NCBI RefSeq assembly: GCF_004364645.1
Contig: NZ_SOAW01000002.1
Coordinates: 1-64,000, forward strand
Direction: 5' to 3'
Length of the DNA stretch: 64,000 nucleotides
Source of the DNA: Naumannella halotolerans
GTDB taxonomy: Bacteria; Actinomycetota; Actinomycetes; Propionibacteriales; Propionibacteriaceae
Below, piece by piece: positions 1-8,911 of this stretch. The translations under genes were made by a program, and so were the position numbers. Under the pieces are notes generated by a model. That model had not been told where the DNA came from and ran no database searches. It worked only from the letters and a program-made list of their open reading frames with translations. The first letter of the stretch is position 1; every line of letters begins with the position of its first letter.

Positions 1-65
1 TCGGCATGATGACCCCAGTCCAATACGAGCACCACCTACACCAGACGGCTACCCTGGCCGCCTGA
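1..65 (+). CDS. C-terminal tail of a probable IS3-family transposase (cut by window edge)
   Basis: The third reading frame is open from the window edge and ends at a TGA at 63-65. It reads GMMTPVQYEHHLHQ and then TATLAA. A short G(M/Y)xTPxxYE stretch just before the stop is typical of the C-terminus of IS3-family integrase-type (DDE) transposases. Only about 20 residues are visible, so the catalytic core cannot be checked. The segment 71-95, which starts TGTCCG and ends GTCAAGCCCA, could be the right terminal inverted repeat, but the left partner lies outside the window. It could also be the tail of an unrelated gene. Confidence 0.4.
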   Translation, partial: GMMTPVQYEHHLHQTATLAA

Positions 66-184
66 CCACGTGTCCGTCGAACGGGGTCAAGCCCACACCA
101 CCGCCGATCGAGTGTGACGTTTGTCTTGTTGGTGGGCGATCGCTGCATCGGTCCCGGGCGGGGCAATCGCTGGATCGGCGGCAG

Positions 185-366
185 CCAGGTTGCCCAGGAT
201 GAGTCCCTCCCAGAATCAGTCGCAGCCCAGGATCAGTCCCGCCCGCCCAATCACTCGTGCCCCTGGTCAGCCACACCCCAAGATCAGCCACGCCCAATCA
301 GTCGCACCCAAGATCCGTCCCGCCCAATCAGTCGCGCCCCTGGTCAGCCAAGCCCCAGGATCAGCC
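185..366. repeat. Degenerate short repeats in a gene-free stretch
   Basis: No convincing gene is seen between 66 and 539. Within it, short related words recur: CGCCCAATCAGTCGC occurs twice with a third near-copy, CCCCTGGTCAGCCA twice, and variants of CCARGATCAGYC at least four times. The copies are imperfect and irregularly spaced. The stretch lies between the probable insertion-sequence end and the DUF881 gene. It looks like decayed minisatellite DNA; no function is visible. Confidence 0.55.
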
Positions 367-539
367 ATGAAGCGAGGCGCAGAGGGTTGGTGCTTACGCA
401 CGGCGCGGTGTCCTGCACTGCGCGCAGCCCACGTTGTTGCGCGAAATTATCCCCTGAGGGCAACAGGTTCACGATCCGGCCCCGCTCCCACGGGCGCCGT
501 CGGCTGCCAGGAGGTAGGCCCTCGCGCCGAGCGGCGGAT

Positions 540-1319
540 TCACCCGGGCTGGGCGTACCGCAGATCGGCTCCGCCCTCATGGGCCGGCATCTCCACCTCG
601 ACGAGGGGTTCCTCGCGATAGCCGAGCTGATAGGCCTCGGAATACTGCCGGTAGATCTGCAGATGCCGATCGGCGGCCAGTGATTCCGACATCCGGGCCG
701 GGTCACCGATCGCGGTGATCACGTACGGCGGCGCGTAGGGCCGTCCGTGCAGCACCACGGTGTTGCCGACACATTTGATCCCGGTGGTGGTGATCACCCG
801 TACCCCCTGGATCGTCACCGCCTCGGCGCCGGCGGCCCACATCGCGTTGGCCACCGCCTGGATGTCTTGTTGGTGCACCACCAACGCGTTGTCGGAAGCG
901 GCGGACTCGATCATCTCCGAGGGTGCGTCGGTCAGGGTGACGCTGAGGGCAGGGCCGACCACGGGGGTCATCGCGGCTGCTGCCTCGGCCTCGGCGAGTT
1001 GGCGCTGCAACTCGGGGTCGTCACTGTCGGTACGGGTGAGCGTGTCCACCTCGTCCCGCAGGGCAGCCGCCCGGGCGGTGAGGTCGGCGTTCCGCGCCGC
1101 CTGGGACTCGATCAGGCCGATCAGATCGGTCTGCCGGTCCGGCCGTAGGTCCTGGCCGCGGGCATTGATCGCCGAGACCGAGATCATCAACCCGCAAAGA
1201 CAGGCCACGGCCGCGGTCAGCACGCGTCGTCCCCGACGCACCCGGTGGGTCTGCGTACCGGTCGCTGGGGGGTCGGCCGGGGGTTGTTCGGTCGGGTCGA
1301 CGGATCCCGAAACTGTCAT
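540..1319 (-). CDS. DUF881 family membrane-anchored protein
   Basis: This 259-residue protein has a short polar N-terminus, one hydrophobic segment at about residues 30-50 (VLTAAVACLCGLMISVSA), a coiled-coil-prone stretch at about 65-110, and the DUF881 domain after that, including VVHQQDIQAVANAMWAAGAE and a TTTGIKCVGNTVVLHG segment. Length and layout match DUF881 proteins, which in actinomycetes sit beside crgA near division and wall genes; their biochemical role is not established. The ATG at 1319 follows a GGGAGGGG ribosome site. It is divergent from crgA, about 100 bp away, which fits the usual neighbourhood. Confidence 0.85.
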   Translation of the reverse strand: MTVSGSVDPTEQPPADPPATGTQTHRVRRGRRVLTAAVACLCGLMISVSAINARGQDLRPDRQTDLIGLIESQAARNADLTARAAALRDEVDTLTRTDSDDPELQRQLAEAEAAAAMTPVVGPALSVTLTDAPSEMIESAASDNALVVHQQDIQAVANAMWAAGAEAVTIQGVRVITTTGIKCVGNTVVLHGRPYAPPYVITAIGDPARMSESLAADRHLQIYRQYSEAYQLGYREEPLVEVEMPAHEGGADLRYAQPG

Positions 1320-1422
1320 CGAACCCCTCCCATTCCCGATCCTTGCCGCCCGCAGGGATACTCGAGTGTGACCCGAGCGCCGTGGTGAACTACGCTACAA
1401 GGCGCATCAGCAAGGAGGAGCG

Positions 1423-1710
1423 TTGCCCGAACCCAAGGTACGCAAGAGCGCAGCCGAGAAGAAGAAGGTTGCGGACACCAAGGCCAAGGTCGCCAGTCGC
1501 AAGGACAAGGCCGCCAAGGCCCCCGGCGCAGGCAATCGGTGGGTGCCGATCGTCTTCATCGTGCTCGGTCTGCTCGGTGTCGCCTGGATCGTGGTGTTCA
1601 ACCTGGCCGCCAGCCACATTCCTCCGATGTCGGCACTCGGCAACTGGAACTACCTGATCGGTATCGGGTTGATGGCCGCCTCGCTGATCGTCGCCACCCA
1701 GTGGAAATGA
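1423..1710 (+). CDS. crgA: Cell division protein CrgA
   Basis: This is a 95-residue membrane protein. A lysine-rich cytoplasmic N-terminus (KVRKSAAEKKK) is followed by two transmembrane helices at about 43-63 and 75-92, with the family's NWNY motif between them. CrgA is a small actinobacterial septum protein that contacts FtsZ and the septal penicillin-binding proteins and helps coordinate growth and septation. The start is the TTG at 1423, immediately after an AAGGAGGAG ribosome site (1412-1420); no ATG fits. Its partner DUF881 gene lies just upstream on the other strand. Confidence 0.93.
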   Translation: MPEPKVRKSAAEKKKVADTKAKVASRKDKAAKAPGAGNRWVPIVFIVLGLLGVAWIVVFNLAASHIPPMSALGNWNYLIGIGLMAASLIVATQWK

Positions 1711-1750
1711 CCCAGGGTTACTGACCTCGGGTACGACCCCGACACCTGGG
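1711..1750 (+). terminator. Possible hairpin terminator after crgA
   Basis: An outer stem CCCAGG (1711-1716) / CCTGGG (1745-1750) encloses an inner stem TCGGG (1727-1731) / CCCGA (1738-1742). It starts directly after the crgA stop. No T-tract follows, as is common in high-GC actinomycetes. Nothing else is recognised up to 1996. Confidence 0.35.
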
Positions 1751-1996
1751 CACGGATCGCCGTCGACCGGGTTGACCGTGCCTGCAGCGCCGTACCCCGC
1801 CGGGTCCGCTGCATCTCTACCGTTACCGCTGGATCACCCGCCCCGGTCGAACCCCGGGTTGCCCGGTGCGACTGAGCCCAGTGACTGACCCGGCGCGAAT
1901 GTCCCCTGCCTCAGCACCAAGGCCGAGAAGTGGGGACCTCAACCCTGCCGGGGCCACGCACCTACTCGATGGCCCACCTCAATCGGCATCGACTTC

Positions 1997-2836
1997 TCAA
2001 TTGGCGTCCAGTTCGTCGGTCTCCGGCGGCAGCAGTTCTCCCACCAGCGGTACGACATCGGCGATCGAGTCCATCACCCGGGTCGGCCGGAACGGATAGC
2101 GCTCGATCTGGCCGGCCTTGGTCGAACCGGTCAACACCAGGATGCTGCGCAGCCCGGCCTCGATCGCGGAGATGATGTCGGTGTCCATCCGGTCACCGAT
2201 CATCATCGTGTTCTCCGAGTGGGCGTCGATGGTGTTCAGCGCCGACCGCATCATCAGCGGGTTCGGCTTCCCGACGTAGTACGGCTCCACCCCGGTCGCC
2301 CGGGTGATCAGTGCCGCCACCGCGCCGGTGGCCGGCAGCGGACCCTCCTGGGACGGTCCCGTGGCGTCGGGATTGGTGGCGATGAAACGCGCACCGTTGT
2401 CGACCAGCCGGATCGCCTGGGTGATCTGGTTGAAGGAGTAGGTACGGGTCTCCCCCAGCACCACGAAGTCCGGGTCGCGGTCGGTGAAGACGAACCCCGC
2501 CTCGTGCAGCGCCGAGGTGAGGCCGAACTCGCCGATCACGAAGACCGAGCCTCGCATCGAACCGGCATTGGCGGCGAGGGACTGTTCGGCCAGGAACTGG
2601 GCCGTGGCCAGGGCGGAGGTCCAGATCCGATCCTCCGGCAGGGTGATACCGGAGGCGTTCAACCGTGCCCGCAGGTCCCGCCGCGAGTAGATCGAATTGT
2701 TCGTCAGCACCAGGTACGGGCGGTCGTAGTGCTGCAGCGCGGCGATGAACTCGGCCGCACCGTCGATCGCATGCTGTTCGTGGACGAGCACACCGTCCAT
2801 GTCGGTCAGCCAGGAACCTATCGGTCGAGCGTTCAT
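1997..2836 (-). CDS. HAD-IIA family sugar/nucleotide phosphatase (NagD-like)
   Basis: This 279-residue enzyme has HAD motif I near the N-terminus (LTDMDGVL, with DxD nucleophile and acid), motif II (LVLTNNS), a C2-type cap in the middle, and the motif IV region GDRMDTD near residue 220. The order matches the NagD/4-nitrophenylphosphatase/phosphoglycolate phosphatase branch, cytosolic Mg-dependent phosphatases. The substrate cannot be told from sequence. The ATG at 2836 follows AGGAGGAGAG. It lies just downstream of lysS on the same strand, 46 bp apart, so the two may be co-transcribed. Confidence 0.85.
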   Translation of the reverse strand: MNARPIGSWLTDMDGVLVHEQHAIDGAAEFIAALQHYDRPYLVLTNNSIYSRRDLRARLNASGITLPEDRIWTSALATAQFLAEQSLAANAGSMRGSVFVIGEFGLTSALHEAGFVFTDRDPDFVVLGETRTYSFNQITQAIRLVDNGARFIATNPDATGPSQEGPLPATGAVAALITRATGVEPYYVGKPNPLMMRSALNTIDAHSENTMMIGDRMDTDIISAIEAGLRSILVLTGSTKAGQIERYPFRPTRVMDSIADVVPLVGELLPPETDELDAN

Positions 2837-2882
2837 CTCTCTCCTCCTCGGGTGCCGCCGTTGGCGCCCAGTCCGGTGTCTC

Positions 2883-4409
2883 TCAGCCTTCTCGTCGCGG
2901 TTTCAGCAGTGGGAACAAGATCGTCTCCCGGATGCCGACGCCGGTGAACAACATCAACAACCGGTCCACCCCGAGTCCGAGACCACCCATCGGCGGCGCG
3001 CCGAACTCCAACGCAGCAAGGAATTCCTCGTCCAGCTGCATTGCCTCGGGATCGCCGGCGGCGGCGGCCAGGGACTGGGCGGTCAGGCGTTCGCGCTGGA
3101 TCACCGGGTCGATGAGTTCGGAGAATCCGGTCCCACGTTCCATACCCCCGATGATCAGGTCCCAGGCCTCGATCAGTCGTTCGCCGTTGCGGTGCGGGCG
3201 GGCCAGCGGCTGGGCAGCCGGCGGGTAGTCGCAGACGAAGGTCGGCTGCAGCAGCCCGGGTTCGACCAGCTCGCCGAAGAGTTCGATCACCAGCTTCTCG
3301 GCGTCCCAGGCAGGGTCGACGGTGAGGTCATGATCATCGGCGATCCGGCGCAGCTCGTCGGCGGTGGTGTCGGGAGTGATCTCCACCCCGACCTTCTCCG
3401 ACAGCCCGGGATAGACACCCAGCCAGGCCCATTCCCCGTCGAGGTCGATCACACCGTCGGGAGTCTCGATCTGCCGACCACCCAGGACATCGGCGGCATT
3501 GACGATGATCGACTGGGTGAGTTCGGCGATGCTGTGTTGATCACCCCAGGCCTGGTAGGCCTCCAGCATCGTGAACTCCGGCGCATGGGTGGAGTCGACA
3601 CCCTCGTTGCGGAAGACCCGGCCGATCTCGTACACCCGGTCGGCGCCACCGACCATCGCCCGCTTGAGGTAGAGCTCCAGGGCGATCCGCAGCGTCATGT
3701 CGGTGTCGAAGGCGTTCAGGTGGGTATGGAACGGGCGGGCCGCCGCGCCGCCGTGGATCGGTTGCAGGATTGGGGTTTCGACTTCCAGGAAGTTGCGCGA
3801 GTCCAGGGTCTGACGGATGCTTCGAGTCACCTTGGCCCGGTCCCGCAGGAGGTCGCGCGCGGCCTCGCGTACCGTCAGATCGACGTAGCGCTGACGGACC
3901 CGGGTCTCCTCGGCGAGCTCCTTGTGCAGCACCGGCATCGGTCGCAGCGCCTTCGACGCCATCTGCCAGCTGCTGGCCATCACCGACAGCTCGCCACGGC
4001 GGGAGCTGATCACCCGGCCGGTGACGGCCACATGATCACCGAGGTCGACCAGCGATTTCCAGTCGTCGAGGGCTTCTTGTCCGACCTCGGCCAGGGACAA
4101 CATCACCTGCAGCCGACCGGCGGGATGTTCGGTGTCGAAACCGTCCTGCAGGGTGGCGAAGCAGAGCTTGCCGGTGTTGCGGATGAAGACCACGCGGCCG
4201 GCGACGGTGACCACGTCCTGGGTCTCCTCGCCGGCGGTCAGGTGACCCCAGATCTGACGTACCTCACCCAGGGAGTGGGTACGGCCGACATCGACCGGAT
4301 AGGGCGGTCGCCCGCTGCCGGCCAGCTGCTCGCGCTTCGCGGAACGGAAACGCATCTGCTCGGGCAGGTCGTCTGCCTCGTCTTCTGTCGGGATGGCGGC
4401 GTCATTCAC
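2883..4409 (-). CDS. lysS: Lysyl-tRNA synthetase, class II
   Basis: The product charges tRNA-Lys with lysine in the cytosol. It has an N-terminal OB-fold anticodon domain (about 50-160, with VVTVAGRVVFIRNTGKLCF) and a class II catalytic core with motif 2 (FRNEGVDSTHAPEFTMLEAY) and motif 3 (GLGLGVDRLLMLFTG) near the end. I start it at the GTG at 4409, preceded by AGGG, giving 508 residues, the normal LysRS length. A longer frame reaches 4493, but its extra 28 residues resemble nothing in the family. Confidence 0.93.
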   Translation of the reverse strand: MNDAAIPTEDEADDLPEQMRFRSAKREQLAGSGRPPYPVDVGRTHSLGEVRQIWGHLTAGEETQDVVTVAGRVVFIRNTGKLCFATLQDGFDTEHPAGRLQVMLSLAEVGQEALDDWKSLVDLGDHVAVTGRVISSRRGELSVMASSWQMASKALRPMPVLHKELAEETRVRQRYVDLTVREAARDLLRDRAKVTRSIRQTLDSRNFLEVETPILQPIHGGAAARPFHTHLNAFDTDMTLRIALELYLKRAMVGGADRVYEIGRVFRNEGVDSTHAPEFTMLEAYQAWGDQHSIAELTQSIIVNAADVLGGRQIETPDGVIDLDGEWAWLGVYPGLSEKVGVEITPDTTADELRRIADDHDLTVDPAWDAEKLVIELFGELVEPGLLQPTFVCDYPPAAQPLARPHRNGERLIEAWDLIIGGMERGTGFSELIDPVIQRERLTAQSLAAAAGDPEAMQLDEEFLAALEFGAPPMGGLGLGVDRLLMLFTGVGIRETILFPLLKPRREG

Positions 4410-4550
4410 CCGACCAACCCTACCGGCGAGCAGACCTTCCGCGGATCCGCAGGCCTGCGTCGACGCGGGCCGATCGTGAGCGCATCCGGACACTCGATGG
4501 CCGAATCAGGCACGATCGAGCCGATCCGACGATCGAGTGGCAGTTTTCGC

Positions 4551-5249
4551 TCACTCGGCTCGATCAGCCGACTCCGCGGGCACCACCCGGATCCGGCCGT
4601 CGACGACCTGCCAGGCGACCGCCGACAGGTCATCGACCACCAGGTCGGCGGCCAGCACCTCGCGCGGGTTGGTGGTGACCACGGCCAGGGTGGCGCAGCC
4701 GGCCGCCTTGGCACCGAGCAGGCCCTGCGGCGCGTCCTCCACCACCAGACAGTCCGTCGGATCCACCCCGAGCTGGCGGGCGGCGAGCAGGAACGGGTCG
4801 GGGGCCGGCTTGCCCCGCTCGACCTGGTCGGCGGTGACGAGCACATCGGGGGCCAACAGTTCGCTGGCGCGCAGGCGCGCCTGGGCCAACGGCATGGTGC
4901 AGGAGGTCGCGATCGCATGCGGTGCGTCGGCCAACTCGATCATGGCCCGTTCGGCACCGGGCAACGGCACGACGTCGTCGACATCGGCCAGTTCGAGCTC
5001 GGTGATCCGGTCGACCGCGGCGGCGTGCTGGTCCGGCGGGAGAAGTTCGGCGACGATCGCCGCCGCCGGCACCCCGTGGTGCCCGCTCATCTGTTCGCGG
5101 GTGAGCTGGTACTCGATGGCCCAGGTGGTCCAGGAACGGTTCACCGCCGGGGTGGAATCGATCAGCGTGCCGTCCATGTCGAAGATGACGGCGGCGAAGT
5201 CGCGGCCGCCGAAGAAGCCGGTCGCCTCATCGGGCTGCGGACTGGGCAT
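4551..5249 (-). CDS. HAD-IA family phosphatase/phosphoglucomutase-like hydrolase
   Basis: This is a 232-residue cytosolic HAD enzyme. Motif I is FDMDGTLIDSTP (about residues 22-33), motif II lies at ATSCTMP, the motif III lysine in GKPAPDPF, and the motif IV acids in VVEDAPQGL. The C1-type helical cap lies between motifs I and II. It resembles beta-phosphoglucomutase and sugar-phosphate phosphatases such as YfbT; the presence of a true mutase residue set cannot be confirmed. The ATG at 5249 follows GGAGACACCC. It lies between lysS and the RibD-like gene, all on the minus strand. Confidence 0.85.
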   Translation of the reverse strand: MPSPQPDEATGFFGGRDFAAVIFDMDGTLIDSTPAVNRSWTTWAIEYQLTREQMSGHHGVPAAAIVAELLPPDQHAAAVDRITELELADVDDVVPLPGAERAMIELADAPHAIATSCTMPLAQARLRASELLAPDVLVTADQVERGKPAPDPFLLAARQLGVDPTDCLVVEDAPQGLLGAKAAGCATLAVVTTNPREVLAADLVVDDLSAVAWQVVDGRIRVVPAESADRAE

Positions 5250-5363
5250 GGGTGTCTCCGATCTGGTCTGGCTCCGACACCGATGTCGTGCACTGCGTAC
5301 GGGGCCAGCCTGCCATGCACACCTGCGCCGACGGCGGGTGCGTCCGGCGTACCGACCGCTGGT

Positions 5364-6074
5364 TCAGTCTCGTCGGCGCACCCAGCGGGCGAACAACGTT
5401 CCGTCGTGGTGCAGCAGCCGGGCGAGGTCGAAATCGCGTTGGAGTGTCCGGTCGTCGATCGCCAGCCGGGAGCCGGTACCGAGGACCGTCTTCGGTGTCG
5501 TGGTCAGGCAGAGTTCGTCGACCAGGTCGGCGGCCAGCAGCCGCCCGAGGGTACGCGGCCCGCCCTCGCTGAGGATCCGGTCGTGTCCGCGCTGCCGCAG
5601 GGCGGTGACGGCCGCGGCGAGGTCGAGCTCGTCGTCGCCGGCGATGATCAGTTCGGCTGCTTCGGCCAGTCCGGTGGTGGGTGTGGCAGCGGCGGGGACG
5701 ATCAGCAGCGGGGTGGTGCCGGTGAAGGCCGGGCCGGCGGGATCCAGTCGCCCGGAGTTGCTGAGGATCGCCAGCCGGGTCCCGGGGTCGGCACCGAAGG
5801 CCGCTCGCAGGGCGATCTGCTGCTCGGGGATCCGGAGCGGTCCGTACCCCTCGGCACGGATGGTGCCGGACCCGACCAGCACCACCTGCGCCTGCGCGCG
5901 CAAGGTCCACAGGACCTCCTGGTCGGCGGGACTGGTGAGGGCACCCACGTGTCCGTCGAGCTGGGCCGCCCCGTCGAGGCTGGCGACCATGTTCGCCCGC
6001 AGGTACGGCCCCGGCCCTCTCTCGTAGGCCGAAACCGGGTCGATCGTGACCGGCTCGGGGAGGAGTTGCTGCAC
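5364..6074 (-). CDS. RibD C-terminal-domain (pyrimidine reductase-like) family protein
   Basis: The protein is a 236-residue single-domain member of the dihydrofolate-reductase-like fold seen at the C-terminus of RibD. Recognisable parts are ANMVASLDGAAQ near residue 28, the NADPH-site region GSGTIRAEGYGP, and LSEGGPRTLGRLLAADLVDEL near 165-185. RibD-C proteins reduce the ribosyl side chain in riboflavin synthesis, but stand-alone copies like this have varied or unknown roles, and no other rib gene is nearby. It starts at the GTG at 6074. No partner gene defines its substrate. Confidence 0.82.
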   Translation of the reverse strand: MQQLLPEPVTIDPVSAYERGPGPYLRANMVASLDGAAQLDGHVGALTSPADQEVLWTLRAQAQVVLVGSGTIRAEGYGPLRIPEQQIALRAAFGADPGTRLAILSNSGRLDPAGPAFTGTTPLLIVPAAATPTTGLAEAAELIIAGDDELDLAAAVTALRQRGHDRILSEGGPRTLGRLLAADLVDELCLTTTPKTVLGTGSRLAIDDRTLQRDFDLARLLHHDGTLFARWVRRRD

Positions 6075-6686
6075 GGGCCCAGATTAGGTTCCGATCGCGG
6101 ACGGGTGGCTCTGGCTCGCGGGGCTGACCGCCGGTCGGCGTCGGCATCGGCGCGCCCGCAGCGCCCGGGCGTCGATGATCATGCTGTGAGTCAGTGATGG
6201 CGCGGTGAATGCCTCCGACTCCGTCCACAGACCCTTGGGATAACTCACCGGTAACCCCGCGCTGTACACCCGTTGCAGGTGGCTGTCAAACAGTCCCAGG
6301 AGTCGATCAGACCACTCGAAGAAAGTTTCTACCCACAATCCGCTGTGATCGTTTCCCCTAGTCAAATGCCACTTCTCAGTGTAATCCGGTGACTTGTCCC
6401 CACCTACGTGAACAGGCGATGCACAACTCGCCGGAGTGTCTCCACACCTTTCCCCCGGTTGTCCACAATGCCTGTGGACAACCGTGTTGGTGGGTCGCCC
6501 TCCGAGGACTACGGTGGGCCGAGTTCAGATCAACCACAACTGTGTCCGGCGCGCTGACCAGGCGATGTCAGAGCTCCTGCCTACGCTGGAAGTATCGCAT
6601 CGCAGGAGGCCTCCGAGCCGGCGCAGACGGTGGTCTGTTCTGCCGTCACGACGGCATCCGGGGTTCCACATGGAAGGAGTTTGGCG
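6075..6686. other. Gene-poor upstream region of dnaB
   Basis: About 610 bp without a convincing gene. A 93-codon minus-strand frame (6084-6365) has arginine-rich, shadow-like composition and no usable ribosome site. The stretch is locally less GC-rich and holds several words related to the DnaA box: CCGTCCACA near 6221, TTGTCCCCA near 6394, and a perfect inverted pair at 6459-6481. It probably carries the dnaB promoter. Confidence 0.5.
6459..6481. promoter_or_regulatory. Inverted pair of DnaA-box-like sites
   Basis: TTGTCCACA at 6459-6467 and its exact reverse complement TGTGGACAA at 6473-6481 are separated by 5 bp. TTGTCCACA is the preferred DnaA box of high-GC actinomycetes. The pair lies about 200 bp upstream of the replicative helicase gene dnaB, so it may couple dnaB transcription to DnaA or be part of a DnaA-titrating locus. 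Binding is inferred from sequence only. Confidence 0.6.
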
Positions 6687-8045
6687 TTGAGCGTTGCAGA
6701 GGTTCGCAGCTTCGAATCCGCACCGCCCCCACCGGACCGGACTCCCCCACAGGATCTTGCCGCCGAGCAGAGCGTGCTCGGGGCGATGATGCTCAGCAAG
6801 GATGCGATCGCCGACGTGGTCGAGGTCGTGAAGGGCGCCGACTTCTATCGCCCGGCCCATGAGTTCATCTACGAGGCGATCCTCGATCTCTACGGCCGGG
6901 GTGAGCCGGCCGACGCGATCACGGTGGCCTCGGAGCTGACCAAGCGCGGTGAGATCGGCAAGGTGGGCGGCCACCCGTACCTGCACGATGTGATCGCCTC
7001 GGTCTCGATCGCGGCGAATGCCGGCTACTACGCCCAGATCGTCCGGGACAAGGCGATCTTGCGGCGGCTGATCGAGGCGTCCACCCGGATCGCCCAGATG
7101 GGGTACGAGGGCGCCGGTGACGTGGCCGATCTGGTCGATGAGGCGCAGGCGACCATGTACTCGGTGGCCGATGGCAAGACCAGCGAGGACTATCAGCCGC
7201 TGAGCGAGCTGATGGAGTCCACCCTCGACGAGATCGAGGCGATCGCCAACCGATCCGGTGAGATGGCCGGCGTACCGACCGGCTTCGTCGAGCTGGACGA
7301 GCTGACCAACGGTCTGCATCCGGGGCAGATGATCATCCTCGCCGCCCGCCCGGCAATGGGGAAGTCGACGCTCGGCCTGGACCTGGCGCGGGCCTGTTCG
7401 ATCAAGAACGGGATGACCTCCTGCATCTTCTCCCTGGAGATGGGCAAGTCCGAGATCATCATGCGCCTGCTCAGCGCGGAGGCGAAGATCGCGCTGAACA
7501 ACATCCGCAAGGGCATGATGACCGACGACGACTGGGCCCGGCTGGCGGCGAAGATGTCCGACATCTCCGAGGCCCCGCTGTTCATCGACGACTCGCCGAA
7601 CCTGACCATGATGGAGATCCGGGCGAAGGCGCGCCGATTGAAGCAGCGTCACGACCTGAAGCTGATCCTGATCGACTACATGCAGCTGATGACCTCGGGC
7701 AAGAAGGTCGAGTCCCGGCAGCTGGAGGTCTCGGAGTTCTCCCGCCAGATCAAACTGCTGGCCAAGGAACTCGAGGTGCCGGTGGTCGCCATGTCCCAGC
7801 TGAACCGTGGTCCCGAGCAGCGCAACGACAAGAAGCCGATGCTCTCCGATCTGCGCGAATCCGGCTCCCTGGAGCAGGACGCCGACATGGTCATCCTGCT
7901 GCACCGCGAAGATGTCTACGACAAGGAGTCGCCCCGCGTCGGCGAGGCCGACTTCATCGTCGCCAAGCACCGCAACGGCCCGACCAAGACCATCGGTGTC
8001 AGCTTCCAGGGCCACTACAGCCGGTTCGCCGATATGCAGCACTGA
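6687..8045 (+). CDS. dnaB: Replicative DNA helicase DnaB
   Basis: The product is the hexameric 5'-3' helicase that unwinds DNA at the replication fork and interacts with primase. The N-terminal DnaB domain (PPQDLAAEQSVLGAMM, about residues 17-120) is followed by the RecA-like motor with Walker A (ARPAMGKSTLGLDLA), Walker B (LILIDYMQLM), the SQLNRGPEQR arginine-finger region and DLRESGSLEQDADM. No intein interrupts it. I start at the TTG at 6687, seven bases after GGAAGGAG, giving 452 residues; a frame upstream is not conserved-looking. The usual actinobacterial neighbours rpsF-ssb-rpsR-rplI are absent here. Confidence 0.95.
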   Translation: MSVAEVRSFESAPPPPDRTPPQDLAAEQSVLGAMMLSKDAIADVVEVVKGADFYRPAHEFIYEAILDLYGRGEPADAITVASELTKRGEIGKVGGHPYLHDVIASVSIAANAGYYAQIVRDKAILRRLIEASTRIAQMGYEGAGDVADLVDEAQATMYSVADGKTSEDYQPLSELMESTLDEIEAIANRSGEMAGVPTGFVELDELTNGLHPGQMIILAARPAMGKSTLGLDLARACSIKNGMTSCIFSLEMGKSEIIMRLLSAEAKIALNNIRKGMMTDDDWARLAAKMSDISEAPLFIDDSPNLTMMEIRAKARRLKQRHDLKLILIDYMQLMTSGKKVESRQLEVSEFSRQIKLLAKELEVPVVAMSQLNRGPEQRNDKKPMLSDLRESGSLEQDADMVILLHREDVYDKESPRVGEADFIVAKHRNGPTKTIGVSFQGHYSRFADMQH

Positions 8046-8182
8046 TTGGATTCGCACCCTACGTCAGGTGTCGCGGTCGATTCGATCAAGAAGATCCGAA
8101 CCTGTTTGCGATCGAGCCACGATTCGGCGGCTGCCAACATCCACGCAACCGAAGATCGGCGTCGCAGCGCGGTCGGTTTGGC

Positions 8183-8647
8183 TCAGGCCAGGACGGCGAC
8201 GCCGAGACTGGCGAGGATGCCGAACACGATCGCCCAGACGATGATGCCGATGCCCTGCCAGATCAGCACCTTGGTGGTCGAGGCGCCGAGACCGACGAGC
8301 GCCGGGGCGGTGAACTGGTTCGGTACGACCATCTGACCGATCAGGCCAACACCCGGTACGCCGAACCGGTCGACCAACTTCTTGATCTTCAGCTGCCGCG
8401 GGGTGGACACGCGTTTCTGATCGAAACTTCCGCGGGCCTTGCCTGCACCGACGACCAGCAGACCGGTGCAGATGAAGTTTCCGATCGCTGCCACGATGAT
8501 CGCCACGGCGAGCGGCAGACCGGCAATCACACCGAGCGCCGAGGCCCCGTGGGACTCCAGGAACGGGATGGCGCCGACCCCGGCAACCACCAGCACCTGG
8601 ATGATCTCCGGCACGGTCGACATGAATTGCTGGATGGACTCGATCAC
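8183..8647 (-). CDS. Small multi-drug export (Sm_multidrug_ex) family membrane protein
   Basis: This 154-residue protein has about four hydrophobic helices: at about 12-35, 42-68 (LGVIAGLPLAVAIIVAAIG), 98-120 and 128-152. The glycine-rich VPGVGLIGQMVVPNQFTAPA loop is characteristic of PF06695-type proteins. The family name is historical; substrates are unproven. The GTG at 8647 has AGGAGAG just upstream; the open frame continues to 9196, but that extension is not membrane-like. The gene is divergent from the OB-fold gene. Confidence 0.75.
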   Translation of the reverse strand: MIESIQQFMSTVPEIIQVLVVAGVGAIPFLESHGASALGVIAGLPLAVAIIVAAIGNFICTGLLVVGAGKARGSFDQKRVSTPRQLKIKKLVDRFGVPGVGLIGQMVVPNQFTAPALVGLGASTTKVLIWQGIGIIVWAIVFGILASLGVAVLA

Positions 8648-8911
8648 TGATCTCTCCTGGGTCCCTGAGGGGTTGGTTCGTTGACAGGAACCAGCCTCTC
8701 CCGAGACATCGCGTTCGAGCCGTGTACCGAACATCAGCTGGGCTGAGCGGCTACGCGGTGCACGGTGACATCCGTCATGTATGCCGCGTCCGCCGACGAC
8801 CTCGAGTCGAAGGAGCGCTCTCCGACCGTCGTTCGAACCGGACCTGCCCGATTCGGCCGGGGCAACTGCTCGGCCGATCGGGGTGTCAGTGGGCCACTGA
8901 AGACTAGGGCC

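Noticed and set aside
1751-1996. Possible tRNA suggested by GGTCGAACCCCGGG near 1847-1860
   Set aside because: The flanking bases do not form a T-arm or acceptor stem.
4410-4493. N-terminal extension of lysS to 4493
   Set aside because: The extra residues are not LysRS-like, and the GTG at 4409 has a good ribosome site and gives the normal length.
2745-6197. 1150-codon plus-strand open frame
   Set aside because: It lies antisense to lysS, a HAD gene and the RibD-like gene, has shadow composition (many His/Gln/Gly/Arg) and no domain; it is a by-product of high GC.
6084-6365. 93-codon minus-strand ORF upstream of dnaB
   Set aside because: No ribosome site, arginine-rich shadow-like end and no recognisable domain.
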